64,000 bases of DNA from Bacilli bacterium (GTDB taxonomy: Bacteria; Bacillota_I; Bacilli_A; RFN20; DUOF01), in assembly GCA_017517765.1 (NCBI GenBank), contig JAFWYE010000006.1:62001-126000 (forward strand). Direction: 5' to 3'. Below, piece by piece: positions 27,835 to 37,110 of the stretch (position 1 is its first letter; each line of letters starts with the position of its first letter). Under the pieces are notes generated by a model. It had not been told where the DNA came from. It saw only the letters and a list, made by a program, of their open reading frames with translations, and did not search any database. A program made the position numbers and the translations under genes.

Positions 27835-28315
27835 ATTCTATATAGAATTGATGAGCAGCCTTAGAGTCACTAGTATCATCAAGATTTGTAATAATTCCAC
27901 CCATTTTAAGATAAAATCCTAATGCTTTATCATTATATTTATTGCAATTAACAAAATATTTTTCAATTTTATTATCTAAACAATATTTATTTATATATTC
28001 AAATACTTTTCTTCCAATCCCATTTCCTTGATATTCCTTTAAAATATACAATGAATTTATACAATGTGTATAATCCAAATACTTGTGCCTAGGGATTCCA
28101 AAAGAAAAATATCCTATAAGTTTATTATCGTTTTCTAAAACATATAATTCATCTAATTTACTTTTAAATTTATTTTCATGATATAAATAATCATAATTAT
28201 CTAAATCACTATCATCATATATGCCTCTATAGGTAGTAAGCCATACTTTTTGTTTAATTATAGAAAGTATCTTACAATCTTCTTCTTTAGCTTTTCTTAT
28301 TACTAAATCTATCAT
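27821..28315 (-). CDS. GNAT-family acetyltransferase
   Basis: The 164-residue protein has the GNAT acetyl-CoA site: INSLYILKEYQGNGIGRKVF (Q/R-x-x-G-x-G, about residues 86-105), followed by FVNCNKYNDKALGFYLKMGG, the usual motif B near 120-140. The opening IRKAKEEDCKILSIIKQKVW is typical. Substrate unknown. It overlaps the NUDIX gene by 4 bases (ATGA), so the pair is co-translated. Confidence 0.85.
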   Translation of the reverse strand: MIDLVIRKAKEEDCKILSIIKQKVWLTTYRGIYDDSDLDNYDYLYHENKFKSKLDELYVLENDNKLIGYFSFGIPRHKYLDYTHCINSLYILKEYQGNGIGRKVFEYINKYCLDNKIEKYFVNCNKYNDKALGFYLKMGGIITNLDDTSDSKAAHQFYIEYKRS

Positions 28316-28785
28316 AACTCATCTATAACTACATGTTTTAGAGTTAAAGGATCAATATCATAAATAAAAGGAGGCAAGCACTTTAATTCTTTGATATTTT
28401 CCTTTTTTATCCAATATAGGTGTTGTCTATCATTGTCTATACCATCAATTTTATTTAACTTAGTAATGTTATAAGAGTCATCCAAGCTTACATAATAGAC
28501 AAAATCAAATTCATGATAATTAAATCCATTATGATAAAATAAATTCTCTGCGATTATAATTAATTTCAAACTTAAAGAAGAAATATCTAAATCTAGTTCT
28601 TCTTTTAATTCTCTTACTAATGCCTTAGGTGTAGTTTCCCCAAGTTTTACTCTTCCTCCAGGCAAATTATAATAGTCATACCCATCAAGTTTTTCCAATA
28701 GATATCTACCATTATTTTCTATAACAACAGCAACCCTCGTATTTAATTTAAATTCTCCATCGATCAATGAAATATCATTTCCCAT
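28312..28785 (-). CDS. NUDIX hydrolase
   Basis: The 157-residue protein carries a complete Nudix box (about residues 43-65), with spacing GX5EX7REUXEEXGU: GGRVKLGETTPKALV, then RELKEELDLD. The box binds Mg and cleaves nucleoside diphosphate derivatives. The strand TRVAVVIENNGRYLLEKLDG precedes it. Substrate unknown. First gene of a two-gene unit with the GNAT gene. Confidence 0.88.
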   Translation of the reverse strand: MGNDISLIDGEFKLNTRVAVVIENNGRYLLEKLDGYDYYNLPGGRVKLGETTPKALVRELKEELDLDISSLSLKLIIIAENLFYHNGFNYHEFDFVYYVSLDDSYNITKLNKIDGIDNDRQHLYWIKKENIKELKCLPPFIYDIDPLTLKHVVIDEL

Positions 28786-28846
28786 TAAAATACCTCCCTT
28801 TTTGACATATTCTATTAAATATATGTAAAAATCTCAACTTTAGAAC

Positions 28847-28871
28847 AAAAAAAGGTATGTTTTACATACCT
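28847..28871 (-). terminator. Terminator of the feo operon
   Basis: Hairpin AGGTATGT/ACATACCT with a 3-base loop and seven T on the minus strand. It contains the end of the small FeoB-associated gene. Confidence 0.85.
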
Positions 28872-29029
28872 CTTGTCTTTTTTTGATAATATTTTTTAAC
28901 TAATGAGTCATCATTTTTTAAATTACAAGCATTACATTTACTTCCTTTATTTTTTATAAAATTAAAATAAACAATTAATGAAATAAATATAATTACGCTA
29001 ATTAAAATTACCCAATCAATAAAAGCCAT
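28862..29029 (-). CDS. FeoB-associated Cys-rich membrane protein
   Basis: The 55-residue protein starts MAFIDWVILISVIIFISLIV, one membrane helix, followed by a short basic tail with a CNAC pair (residues about 32-35). This is the usual form of the small protein found after feoB. It starts at 29029, sharing one base with the feoB stop (TAATG), with GGAGTG 8 bases upstream. It probably assists ferrous iron uptake at the inner membrane face. The role is not proven in the family. Confidence 0.75.
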   Translation of the reverse strand: MAFIDWVILISVIIFISLIVYFNFIKNKGSKCNACNLKNDDSLVKKYYQKKTRGM

Positions 29030-31014
29030 TAAAATATCACTCCAATCAGAGTTCCAATCAAGAAAACTAAAGAAGCCAATACCCATGCTGTTCCAGTTTG
29101 AAATAAAATGGCTATCCACATTTTTTTACTGCTACCAAATTCTCTTTTCATGGCACCGATAGCACCAAAACAAGGAGCAGAAAATAAATTAAATACCATA
29201 AATGCATATGCACTAGCAGAATTAAAGAATGAGAAAATATTTGTATTAAATAAGCTAACCCCACTTCCTTCAGCAAGTCCCGCAATAACTTCCATAGAGC
29301 TAACTACTTGTTCTTTTGCAACTAATCCTTGAATTGCACTAACAGCAGCACCCCAACTCAACTCTCCTAACATTGGATAGAATACCCAAGAAAATAAGTT
29401 TCCTATACCAGCAAGCATACTGCTTTCAATAGTCAAAGTTTCCCCATCTATATATTTCATAGTTATCGTAAATGATGCTAAAAACCATACTACTACAGAA
29501 CATAAAAGAATTATACTTCCTGCTCTTTTAATAAATGATATAGTCTTATCAAACACATCTTTTAATACGTATTTAATACTTGGTAATTTGTATTCTGGAA
29601 GTTCCAAAATAAAAGTATTAAACTTTTGCTTTATAAAGAATTTATTAATAATATAGGCACTTAAAACAATGATAGCTATAGCAAATAAATATAAAGAGAT
29701 AGTCGCTAACCAAGCATAATTTTCAAAGAAGGCACTAGCAAATAAAGTAATAATCGGTAGTTTAGCACTGCATGGAATAAATGGTGTCAATAAAATAGTT
29801 AGTTCTCTCTCTTTTTCATTTTCTATTGTCCTAGAAGACATAATTCCTGGTACCGAACAACCACTACCTACAATAAATGGAATAAGTGATTTACCACTTA
29901 GCCCTAGTTTTCTAAAAAGTTTATCTAAGAACAATGTTATTCTTGCCATATATCCTGTAGTTTCTAAAATAGCAAGTAAGAAGAATAGAATCATAAGTTG
30001 GGGTACAAAGTTTAAGACTGCACCCACCCCTGCAATAATACCATCACATACTAAACTAATTGCCCATGGAGAAGCATTTAAATTAGTTAACCAATTAGCA
30101 ACAAGATTATAAAGTTTATCTGCAATTAAAGTATCCATAAAATCTACTGTTGCAGTTCCAACAACTCCTACAGCCAATAGATATACTAATCCCATAATCA
30201 AAACAAAAATTGGTATTGCTGCATATTTATTTAAAAACACTTTATCCAGTTTATCACTAATAGTCTCTTTATTAGTCTTGACATTAATTACAGATTCTTT
30301 TTTTACTTTTTCTATAAATTCATATCTACCATTAGCAAATATTTCTTCAATATCCATATCAAAATCTTTTTCTAACTTACTTATTGATTCTTTACAATCT
30401 AATTCCTCTTGTTTAATATCATTTTCCAATGTTTTGATTGCAATAAATCTCTTATTATTGCAATTTAATTTAGTTTCTATTAACTCAATTTCTTTTTCTA
30501 TCTTATCACTAAATATTTTTATATCTACACTATCTTCAATTTCATTATCTTTAATGTGTTGAATAAGATGGTCAATACCAATATTTTTTAAAGCAGATAT
30601 TTTAATCACTGTAGTTTGTAACTTCTTAGATAATATATCTTCATGGACAACTAAGCCTTTTTTTTCCAAGATATCACACATATTTAATGCAATGATTACT
30701 TTACAATCTAACTCTAATAATTGAGTAGTAAGATATAAACTTCTTTCAATAGAGGTTGCATCTACAATATTAATAATCAAATCCGGCTTTTCCTCTAAAA
30801 TATAATTTCTAGATATTTTTTCTTCACTTGTATAAGGGCTCAGAGAATATATCCCAGGAAGGTCCACTAAAGTAAAATCAGTTCCCTTAATCTTTCCTTC
30901 TTTTCTCTCTATTGTAACACCAGGCCAATTTCCTATTTTTTGATTACTTCCTGTAAGTAAATTGAAAAGTGTTGTTTTACCACTGTTTTGATTACCAACT
31001 AATGCAATTTTCAT
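29029..31014 (-). CDS. feoB: Ferrous iron transporter FeoB
   Basis: The 661-residue protein has an N-terminal G domain: G1 GNQNSGKTTLF (7-17), G2 around NWPGVTIE, G3 VDLPGIYSL (51-59) and G4 NMCD near 111-114. A helical linker follows (about 170-260), then the membrane domain with two Gate segments, including VGSGCSVPGIMSSRTI with its conserved Cys. It imports Fe(II). The feoA-feoB-small protein order is standard. A divergent DtxR-type gene and an iron-box-like site upstream indicate iron repression. Confidence 0.97.
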   Translation of the reverse strand: MKIALVGNQNSGKTTLFNLLTGSNQKIGNWPGVTIERKEGKIKGTDFTLVDLPGIYSLSPYTSEEKISRNYILEEKPDLIINIVDATSIERSLYLTTQLLELDCKVIIALNMCDILEKKGLVVHEDILSKKLQTTVIKISALKNIGIDHLIQHIKDNEIEDSVDIKIFSDKIEKEIELIETKLNCNNKRFIAIKTLENDIKQEELDCKESISKLEKDFDMDIEEIFANGRYEFIEKVKKESVINVKTNKETISDKLDKVFLNKYAAIPIFVLIMGLVYLLAVGVVGTATVDFMDTLIADKLYNLVANWLTNLNASPWAISLVCDGIIAGVGAVLNFVPQLMILFFLLAILETTGYMARITLFLDKLFRKLGLSGKSLIPFIVGSGCSVPGIMSSRTIENEKERELTILLTPFIPCSAKLPIITLFASAFFENYAWLATISLYLFAIAIIVLSAYIINKFFIKQKFNTFILELPEYKLPSIKYVLKDVFDKTISFIKRAGSIILLCSVVVWFLASFTITMKYIDGETLTIESSMLAGIGNLFSWVFYPMLGELSWGAAVSAIQGLVAKEQVVSSMEVIAGLAEGSGVSLFNTNIFSFFNSASAYAFMVFNLFSAPCFGAIGAMKREFGSSKKMWIAILFQTGTAWVLASLVFLIGTLIGVIF

Positions 31015-31259
31015 TAGACAATCACCTCTACTTCAATACATTCCATATCTTTCTTTCTAAGGCACAACTCATAACCTCTTAAATAAATATCAATAGGATC
31101 TCCTAGAGGTGCAACTTTTTTTATTTCAACAATTACTCCACGAGTAATTCCCATATCAAAGAGCCTTCTTCTAAGCTCCAAATTCTCATTATTTAATTTT
31201 AAAACCTTGGCAATTTGTCCTTTTTTAAGTTCACTTAACTTACAAATCTTATGTTCCAT
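31014..31259 (-). CDS. feoA: Ferrous iron transport protein FeoA
   Basis: The 81-residue SH3-like protein has LRRRLFDMGITRGVIVEIKK (residues 28-47) and PLGDPIDIYLRGYELCLRKK, the two hallmark stretches of FeoA, which binds and modulates FeoB in the cytosol. It is the first gene of the operon and shares its last base with the feoB start. Its transcript start lies under the iron-box-like palindrome. Confidence 0.95.
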   Translation of the reverse strand: MEHKICKLSELKKGQIAKVLKLNNENLELRRRLFDMGITRGVIVEIKKVAPLGDPIDIYLRGYELCLRKKDMECIEVEVIV

Positions 31260-31278
31260 AAAATCCCTCCAAGCAGCA

Positions 31279-31296
31279 AGTTAACTAAGGTTAACT
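31279..31296. promoter_or_regulatory. Iron-box-like operator of feoAB
   Basis: AGTTAACTAAGGTTAACT is an 18-base inverted repeat with arms AGTTAAC/GTTAACT and a 4-base centre. It closely resembles DtxR/IdeR boxes (TTAGGTTA...). It lies 8 bases downstream of the minus-strand -10 box and 20 bases before feoA, where a bound repressor would block initiation. Confidence 0.7.
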
Positions 31297-31304
31297 CCAT
31301 TTGA

Positions 31305-31332
31305 ATTATATACCCATAAAATAAAATAGCAA
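31305..31332 (-). promoter_or_regulatory. feo promoter
   Basis: On the minus strand TTGCTA (31327-31332) and TATAAT (31305-31310) are 16 bases apart. The iron-box-like palindrome follows immediately. Confidence 0.55.
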
Positions 31333-31401
31333 AGAAAATATATTCTTTTTTAAATAATTTAAATACTTAAATTTATATGTTAATATGTATATGGTGATAT
31401 T

Positions 31402-31770
31402 ATGAGCAAGCAAATTACAAAGGCTATTGAAGACTATATAGAAGCTATTTATATATTAGAAAAAGATTCTTCTTCGATTAAGTCAATTGATATTTCAAAA
31501 TTACTAAATGTTTCTAAGCCAGCAGTAACTAAAATAACTAATGAACTAAAGCAATTAGAATTAATAAGCAAAGATCATTATGGGGAAATATCTCTAACTG
31601 AAAAGGGGAGAAGTTTAGCTATAAAAGTATATGAAAAACATATTGAAATTAGAACCTTTTTAATAAAGCTAGGTGTTAGTGAAGAAATTGCAGAACTCGA
31701 TTGTTGCAAAATAGAACATATATTAAGCGATGAAACACTTAAAAAAATAATTGAGTTTAATAATAAATAA
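31402..31770 (+). CDS. DtxR/MntR-family metal-dependent regulator (probably iron)
   Basis: The 122-residue protein has the DtxR winged helix (SIDISKLLNVSKPAVTKITN, residues 28-47) and the dimerisation/metal domain, but no C-terminal SH3 domain, like MntR. Metal ligands Cys102, Glu105 and His106 (CKIEH) and His80 fall at the same positions as in DtxR. A Cys at 102 suggests Fe(II) rather than Mn(II). It is transcribed divergently from feoA with a palindrome between, so it probably represses the feo operon. Confidence 0.85.
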   Translation: MSKQITKAIEDYIEAIYILEKDSSSIKSIDISKLLNVSKPAVTKITNELKQLELISKDHYGEISLTEKGRSLAIKVYEKHIEIRTFLIKLGVSEEIAELDCCKIEHILSDETLKKIIEFNNK

Positions 31771-31800
31771 AGTAGGAAAAAATTTCCTGCTTTTTATTTT
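31770..31800 (+). terminator. Terminator of the DtxR-type gene
   Basis: Hairpin AGTAGGAAA/TTTCCTGCT followed by TTTTTATTTT, directly after the stop. Confidence 0.8.
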
Positions 31801-31927
31801 GCTAATACATCTATAAAAAGATGAATATAATTGAAAAACGTCTCTTTTTTAATCCTGTTTAATTGATTAATAAATAATATATAAATTATAATTATTTATA
31901 TGAGCTTAATAATGAAAAGGAGGACTT

Positions 31928-32851
31928 ATGAAAGAGATAGTTGTTGATCACTTTACTAAAGATTATGGTTCGGGTCGAGGAGTTTTCGATATTTCCTTTG
32001 AAATAAATAAAGGAGAAGTATTCGGCTTTCTAGGTCCAAATGGTGCAGGTAAATCTACTACTATAAGACACCTTATGGGATTTAGTAGTCCTGACTCAGG
32101 AAAAACACAAATCTTAGGTATTGATAGTTGTAATTATGACAAGTTCATGCAACACGTAGGATATTTACCTGGAGAAGTTGCCCTACCTGCTGGACTTACT
32201 GGCCATGAGTTCATTGATATGATGAAAAAGTTAAAAAATGTTGTGAATGAAGAATGGCTTAAATATCTAATGGAGTATTTTGAACTAGATCCTAGTGGAG
32301 ATACAAAAAGAATGAGTTTGGGTGTTAAAAGAAAATTAGCTGTTGTTACAGCTTTCATGAATGACCCAGATATATTAATTCTTGATGAACCTACTAGTGG
32401 ATTAGATTTAAAAATGCAACAAAGATTTATTGAATTCATTAGAGAAGAGAAAAAAAGAGGGAAAACAATTCTATTATCCAGTCACATATTTGGAGAAATT
32501 GATTCAACTTGTGACAGGATTGCTATTATAAAAGATGGAATTATTGTTTCAGAGTTTGTAGCCGCAGATTTAAAGCACAGTCAAGATAAATGCTTTAGAG
32601 TATACTTCGACAATGAAGAAAGCAAGGAGTCATTTACAAATGATTGTAAAAAGAGTAAAGACTTCTCTGTTGAAATTGCTAAAGATAAAAACTATGTAAC
32701 TGTATTTACAAGTGATAAAAGCATTAATAAATTGATTAAAGTGCTTGCTAAATATAAAACTTCAAATATAGAAGAATTAAAAGAAACTTTGGAAGAGTAT
32801 TTTATGAAATATTATAACCGTGAGAATAAAGAGTTTGGAGGTGTATTATAA
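31928..32851 (+). CDS. ABC transporter ATP-binding protein (BcrA type)
   Basis: The 307-residue ATPase has Walker A GPNGAGKST (38-46), the signature MSLGVKRK near 136 (in place of LSGGQ), Walker B ILILDEPTSGLDL near 156-168 and the H-loop LLSSHIF. The C-terminal 80 residues form the extra domain seen in the BcrA/CcmA drug-export type. AAAGGAGG ribosome site. It shares one base with the next ATPase gene, so two related but distinct ATPases probably pair as a heterodimer with the permease. Confidence 0.92.
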   Translation: MKEIVVDHFTKDYGSGRGVFDISFEINKGEVFGFLGPNGAGKSTTIRHLMGFSSPDSGKTQILGIDSCNYDKFMQHVGYLPGEVALPAGLTGHEFIDMMKKLKNVVNEEWLKYLMEYFELDPSGDTKRMSLGVKRKLAVVTAFMNDPDILILDEPTSGLDLKMQQRFIEFIREEKKRGKTILLSSHIFGEIDSTCDRIAIIKDGIIVSEFVAADLKHSQDKCFRVYFDNEESKESFTNDCKKSKDFSVEIAKDKNYVTVFTSDKSINKLIKVLAKYKTSNIEELKETLEEYFMKYYNRENKEFGGVL

Positions 32852-33756
32852 TGGAAGAAGTTATTGTAATACAAAACCTGACTAAAGATTATGGAAATAA
32901 TAAAGGAATATTTGATGTTTCATTCAATATTTATAAAGGTGAAGTTTTAGGATTTGTAGGGGCTAATGGTGCTGGTAAAACAACTACTATTAGACATATA
33001 ATGGGATTTTTAAAGCCAGATTCAGGAAGCGTTACAGTTAAAGGATTAGAAGCATATAAAAATAGTGCTCAAATAAAAAAATATATTGGGTACATTCCTG
33101 GAGAAATTGCATTCCCTGATTTAAGAACTGGTATTGACTTTTTAAAATCTCAAGCCGAGTTTATAGATTTAAAAGACATGGATTATGCAAATGAGATAAT
33201 AAAACAACTTCAATTAGACCCTAAAGCTACTCTTAAAAGAATGAGTAAGGGTATGAAGCAAAAAACAGCAATTGTAGCTGCCTTAATGCATGACCCTGAA
33301 ATATTACTTCTAGATGAACCTACTACTGGTCTAGATCCGTTAATGAGAGATAGATTCCTAGAATTAATAGAAAATGAAAAGAAAAAAGGAAAAACAATAC
33401 TTATTAGTTCTCACCTTTATGAAGAACTAGAAAGAGTGTGTGATAGAGTTGCCTTAATAGATGAAGGAAAAATAATTAATATTACATCTATGGATGAAAT
33501 AAAAAATAGAACTTGTACAGATTTAAAAGTAGAGTTCAATAATGAAAAAGATTTCAATAAGTTTAGAGAAACAAAGTTTAATATCATAAGAGTTCAAGAG
33601 CAATACAATCAAGTTACAGTTAGAGTTGAAAAAGATCAAACTCAAACTTTATTTGAAGAATTAGAAAAATATGATGTTAAATTCTTCTCTGAAGTAAAAT
33701 ACACTCTAGAGAAACACTTTACAAAAATAATTATGGAGGAAAATAAAAATGATTAG
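32851..33756 (+). CDS. ABC transporter ATP-binding protein (BcrA type), second copy
   Basis: The 301-residue paralogue of the preceding gene has Walker A GANGAGKTT (35-43), signature MSKGMKQKT (about 133-141), Walker B ILLLDEPTTGLDP (about 152-164) and SSHLYEE. The two proteins differ enough that this is an old duplication. It overlaps the permease gene by 8 bases. Together the three genes make an exporter of unknown substrate. Peptides, lipids or antimicrobials are exported by relatives. Confidence 0.92.
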   Translation: MEEVIVIQNLTKDYGNNKGIFDVSFNIYKGEVLGFVGANGAGKTTTIRHIMGFLKPDSGSVTVKGLEAYKNSAQIKKYIGYIPGEIAFPDLRTGIDFLKSQAEFIDLKDMDYANEIIKQLQLDPKATLKRMSKGMKQKTAIVAALMHDPEILLLDEPTTGLDPLMRDRFLELIENEKKKGKTILISSHLYEELERVCDRVALIDEGKIINITSMDEIKNRTCTDLKVEFNNEKDFNKFRETKFNIIRVQEQYNQVTVRVEKDQTQTLFEELEKYDVKFFSEVKYTLEKHFTKIIMEENKND

Positions 33757-35365
33757 TATACCTTTATTAAAACAATCATGTAAAGCTAATGCTGTTATTT
33801 GGTCTCTTATAACTTTTGTTACATGTTGTATACTTGCTGTAGTTATTCTAGTATTAGGAAACCTTAGCATTAACAATATGAGAGACACAATGTCTAACAT
33901 GTTACTAGCTTCTAAAATTGATGGAGAAATTGGAGTTAATTCAATTGATGTTTATGATCAAACTGAATATGCGATTACATCTTATGATACAGCAAATGAT
34001 GCTTTAACAGAACTACTTGACACTTTACCAGCAGCTGAAAAACTTGCCCTACAAGCTTCTTATAATACTTTAAGACTTGCCGGTTCTACTCATGAACAAG
34101 CAGTATTACTAGTAGAAGCTGCTCATCCTACAGATACGTTAAAACTTGCAGTAGCAACCTATCTAGATTTCTACTATGTTGAAGAAGGAAATGAAAGTGA
34201 AGCCAATATTCAACATTATGTATTAACTAAAGTAAAAGAAACTGTTTATACTGCAGCAATTGCTACAAGTGATAAAGAAACAGCGTTAATGGCAACTAAG
34301 TTTGTATCTGATGCTATTCTTGAATATGAAGAACAAAACAAATTAACTCCTACTACACCAAAAGAGTTTGCAATGAACTTTGTTCCTAATTACATTGCAG
34401 ATATGTTAATTAATTCAGAAGTAGAATTTGAAGGTGTTGTATATAAAGTTAGTGAGCACACTGATAGAGCAACAATCTTCACAAGTTCTAAAACAGCAAT
34501 CGTTGGTTATGTATCTGCTTATGACCAAGAAAAATTAGATGTTATTAAGGCAGTAGAATATGAAATGCCTATTGCTTCAACTGAAGAAAAGAATGCAGAG
34601 ATTGCTAATAGATTAGCAACATTTAAAGAAGATCACAAAGAAAGTATTAAAGGCGGTATAGTTGCTAAACTTCCTGCTGATGTTACTGGAGCTCTTGATC
34701 AATTAGCAAAACTTGATGTATATGCCCTTGTTGTTGGTGAAATCTTCTATCGTATAGCTGGTATATTATTACCTGTTATTTATGCAATTCTATGTTCTAG
34801 TAACTTAGTTGCAGCTCAAATTGATACAGGTAGTATGGCTTATGTACTATCTACCCCAACAAAGAGAAGAACTGTTACTATTACACAAATGTTATTCTTA
34901 GTTGGATCATTATTCTTAATGTGTGTAGCTACAACTATTGTAAGTATTATATCACTCACAATTATGAAATCTAGTGCTGATGGTATAACGATGACAATAG
35001 GACACTTACTTAAGTTTAACCTTGCCCTATTTGTTACATTATTTGCTATATCTGGTATTTGTTACTTATCTTCTTGTTGGTTCAACAGAAGTACACAAGC
35101 AATGGCAATTGGTGGAGGTATCGCTATTTTCTCAATTGTATGTACAATCCTTGGATTATTCGGATCTGATGTAATGCCTGCATTATTAAAGATTGATGTT
35201 ATGAACTTCTTCAACTTCATATCTGTAATAACTTTATTCGATACTGTATCAATTATGAATGGTACAATGGCATGGCTATGGAAGCTAGGAATATTAATAG
35301 GAATAGGTATTGCAACATATGCCGTAGGTATTTATAAATTCAATAAAAAAGATTTACCTCTATAA
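33749..35365 (+). CDS. ABC transporter permease with large external domain
   Basis: The 538-residue protein has one N-terminal helix (about residues 18-40), a long acidic soluble region (about 45-325), then five membrane helices from about 330. QIDTGSMAYVLSTPTKRRTV after the second helix is the coupling loop typical of ABC-2 (BcrB-like) permeases. The roughly 280-residue outer domain between helices 1 and 2 is much larger than in simple ABC-2 permeases and might bind a substrate. Its family is not recognised. Confidence 0.85.
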   Translation: MISIPLLKQSCKANAVIWSLITFVTCCILAVVILVLGNLSINNMRDTMSNMLLASKIDGEIGVNSIDVYDQTEYAITSYDTANDALTELLDTLPAAEKLALQASYNTLRLAGSTHEQAVLLVEAAHPTDTLKLAVATYLDFYYVEEGNESEANIQHYVLTKVKETVYTAAIATSDKETALMATKFVSDAILEYEEQNKLTPTTPKEFAMNFVPNYIADMLINSEVEFEGVVYKVSEHTDRATIFTSSKTAIVGYVSAYDQEKLDVIKAVEYEMPIASTEEKNAEIANRLATFKEDHKESIKGGIVAKLPADVTGALDQLAKLDVYALVVGEIFYRIAGILLPVIYAILCSSNLVAAQIDTGSMAYVLSTPTKRRTVTITQMLFLVGSLFLMCVATTIVSIISLTIMKSSADGITMTIGHLLKFNLALFVTLFAISGICYLSSCWFNRSTQAMAIGGGIAIFSIVCTILGLFGSDVMPALLKIDVMNFFNFISVITLFDTVSIMNGTMAWLWKLGILIGIGIATYAVGIYKFNKKDLPL

Positions 35366-35369
35366 CAAT

Positions 35370-35400
35370 AAAAACAGGAACTATGATTCCTGTTTTTTTG
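35370..35400 (+). terminator. Terminator of the ABC operon
   Basis: Hairpin AACAGGAA/TTCCTGTT with a 6-base loop and seven T, 5 bases after the permease stop. Confidence 0.9.
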
Positions 35401-35414
35401 TACTAATTTTTAAA

Positions 35415-35444
35415 TAAAAAACCTCTATTTCAAGAGGTTTTTAT
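35415..35444. terminator. Bidirectional terminator, mainly for the RsgI-like lipoprotein gene
   Basis: Hairpin AAAACCTCT/AGAGGTTTT with A and T tracts on both sides, 6 bases past the minus-strand stop at 35450. Confidence 0.8.
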
Positions 35445-35449
35445 TCACA

Positions 35450-36979
35450 TTAATCATAAAGTTTTTCTAACTTCAATGTCATTATTGTTATCTTTGCATT
35501 ATTTTCAGCATTCTCTAAAGCTTCCTCTAAGGCCCTTTCAGCAGAACTTAATTGAGTTAATGAAGTTGCCTTTATAACTTCGATTTGAGCCTTTTGTTCA
35601 CTAGTTAATTTTTCATCAATTGTATTTTTTAATTCATTTGCAACACTCATAAGATTATCTCTTATTGTTTTTATTTCATTTAGTGACAATATAGTATCAG
35701 CATTATCTACAAAAGTTTTAAGTATAGAAACTAAATTATTATATGCTTCTAAGCGTTGGCTTATAATAGAAGCTTCTGCTTTAGTATCATCACTTGCGTT
35801 TAATATTTCATATGCGGATTCAAGAGAGTCAATTGAAAATGTAGTTTTATTAAAGATACTTTCAATTTGAGATAAATAAGCATTTCTAGCAACCTTTATA
35901 GAATTATTAGCTTCTATCTCTGCTTCATCCAAAATAGTATCTATTTCAGTCTTAACATTAGATAAATCTGTACTAGAATTTTGTTTTATGTAAGTATCTA
36001 AATATTTCTCTACACTATTTATAGTTATCTTACCAAGTGAATCTTTTAATACATCTTCACTAGAAAGATTCAATGTTGTTTTTATACTATCTATTTGCGT
36101 TTGTGATAATTCATAATTTTTAATAAGTGTATTATCTTCAATTGTATTGGCAATTAAATCTAATCCTTTAGCACTAGCGTGATATAAAACATACATAGAG
36201 CCGATATAGCTTTCTTTAGGATTATTACTCATATTTTGACTAAACCAATACATGTAAGCAATATCACCTGCAAATACTTTAGCTTGTTCAAATGTACTGT
36301 GAGCAATATCTCTAGCATTTTGGAATTCTTCAGTCATAAATAGTTCTATTTTAGAAATATTTGTATTAAGTCTATCAATTAGTTCTGAATCATCTAATTC
36401 TATAGCAACTTCTAAACTTGTGCTACTTGTTTCACTAACAGCTAAAGCAAGTTTGAATTTTGAAATATTTAAATTTTGAATTGTAGTATTATTAGGATAT
36501 TTACTCTTAAATTCATCTAGTTCACGATATAGAGAATATCCTCCAGTCAAATCAGTAGTAATTGACAATCCTAAATTTTGAGCTGTAGTAGTTATAGCAG
36601 AAGTAATTGCATTAACCTTCTCTTGAGATATACCCTCACTTACAATTCCTACAATATCATCACTACTCAAATATCCCATATTCTTAGCTAGCGTAGTGAT
36701 CTTTTTAACTGCATCTTCTATTGTGGCTCCAATAACGCCAGTCTCATTATATAAAAGAACTCTAGCATCATCATTAGTAGCATTAACACTCATTACTTTT
36801 CCATATTGGTCTACTATCAAATCTATTGAAGGATTAATATTTAAACTAACATAACCATCTGCCTCAGCAGCCGGAGGATTTCCTGGAGGATTGCCACCAT
36901 CAAAACAAGAACAACCTGCTAAATATGCACTACTAGCAACTATTCCTATGCTAAGCAAACCTGTTATAACCTTTTTCAT
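35450..36979 (-). CDS. Lipoprotein with RsgI-like (anti-sigma middle) domain
   Basis: The 509-residue protein has a lipoprotein signal with lipobox LAGC (Cys23). Next is a domain opening YVSLNINPSIDLIVDQYGKV and continuing SVNATNDDARVLL (about 43-75), the conserved pattern of the extracellular middle domain of RsgI-type anti-sigma factors. The remaining 380 residues are helical, Asn/Ser/Glu-rich and probably coiled coil. The cytoplasmic anti-sigma helix and transmembrane segment of RsgI are absent, and no sigma gene is adjacent. It is a surface-anchored protein, and its role as sensor or structural element is inference. Confidence 0.7.
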   Translation of the reverse strand: MKKVITGLLSIGIVASSAYLAGCSCFDGGNPPGNPPAAEADGYVSLNINPSIDLIVDQYGKVMSVNATNDDARVLLYNETGVIGATIEDAVKKITTLAKNMGYLSSDDIVGIVSEGISQEKVNAITSAITTTAQNLGLSITTDLTGGYSLYRELDEFKSKYPNNTTIQNLNISKFKLALAVSETSSTSLEVAIELDDSELIDRLNTNISKIELFMTEEFQNARDIAHSTFEQAKVFAGDIAYMYWFSQNMSNNPKESYIGSMYVLYHASAKGLDLIANTIEDNTLIKNYELSQTQIDSIKTTLNLSSEDVLKDSLGKITINSVEKYLDTYIKQNSSTDLSNVKTEIDTILDEAEIEANNSIKVARNAYLSQIESIFNKTTFSIDSLESAYEILNASDDTKAEASIISQRLEAYNNLVSILKTFVDNADTILSLNEIKTIRDNLMSVANELKNTIDEKLTSEQKAQIEVIKATSLTQLSSAERALEEALENAENNAKITIMTLKLEKLYD

Positions 36980-37078
36980 ATCTTCACTCTCCTTAATAAG
37001 ATTTTACAAAAAAAAGTCATTATCTCAAACTCATTAATTAAAAAACTTTAATTAATGCATAATAGACTGTATGAATAT

Positions 37079-37110
37079 AAAAAAGCCAAGAGTTATTTTT
37101 TCTTGGCTAT
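37079..37110 (-). terminator. Terminator copy of the CotD-like 3' end (third copy)
   Basis: Hairpin GCCAAGA/TCTTGGC with T run on the minus strand. The 49 bases from 37085 match those around 39099-39147 with one difference. Confidence 0.8.
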
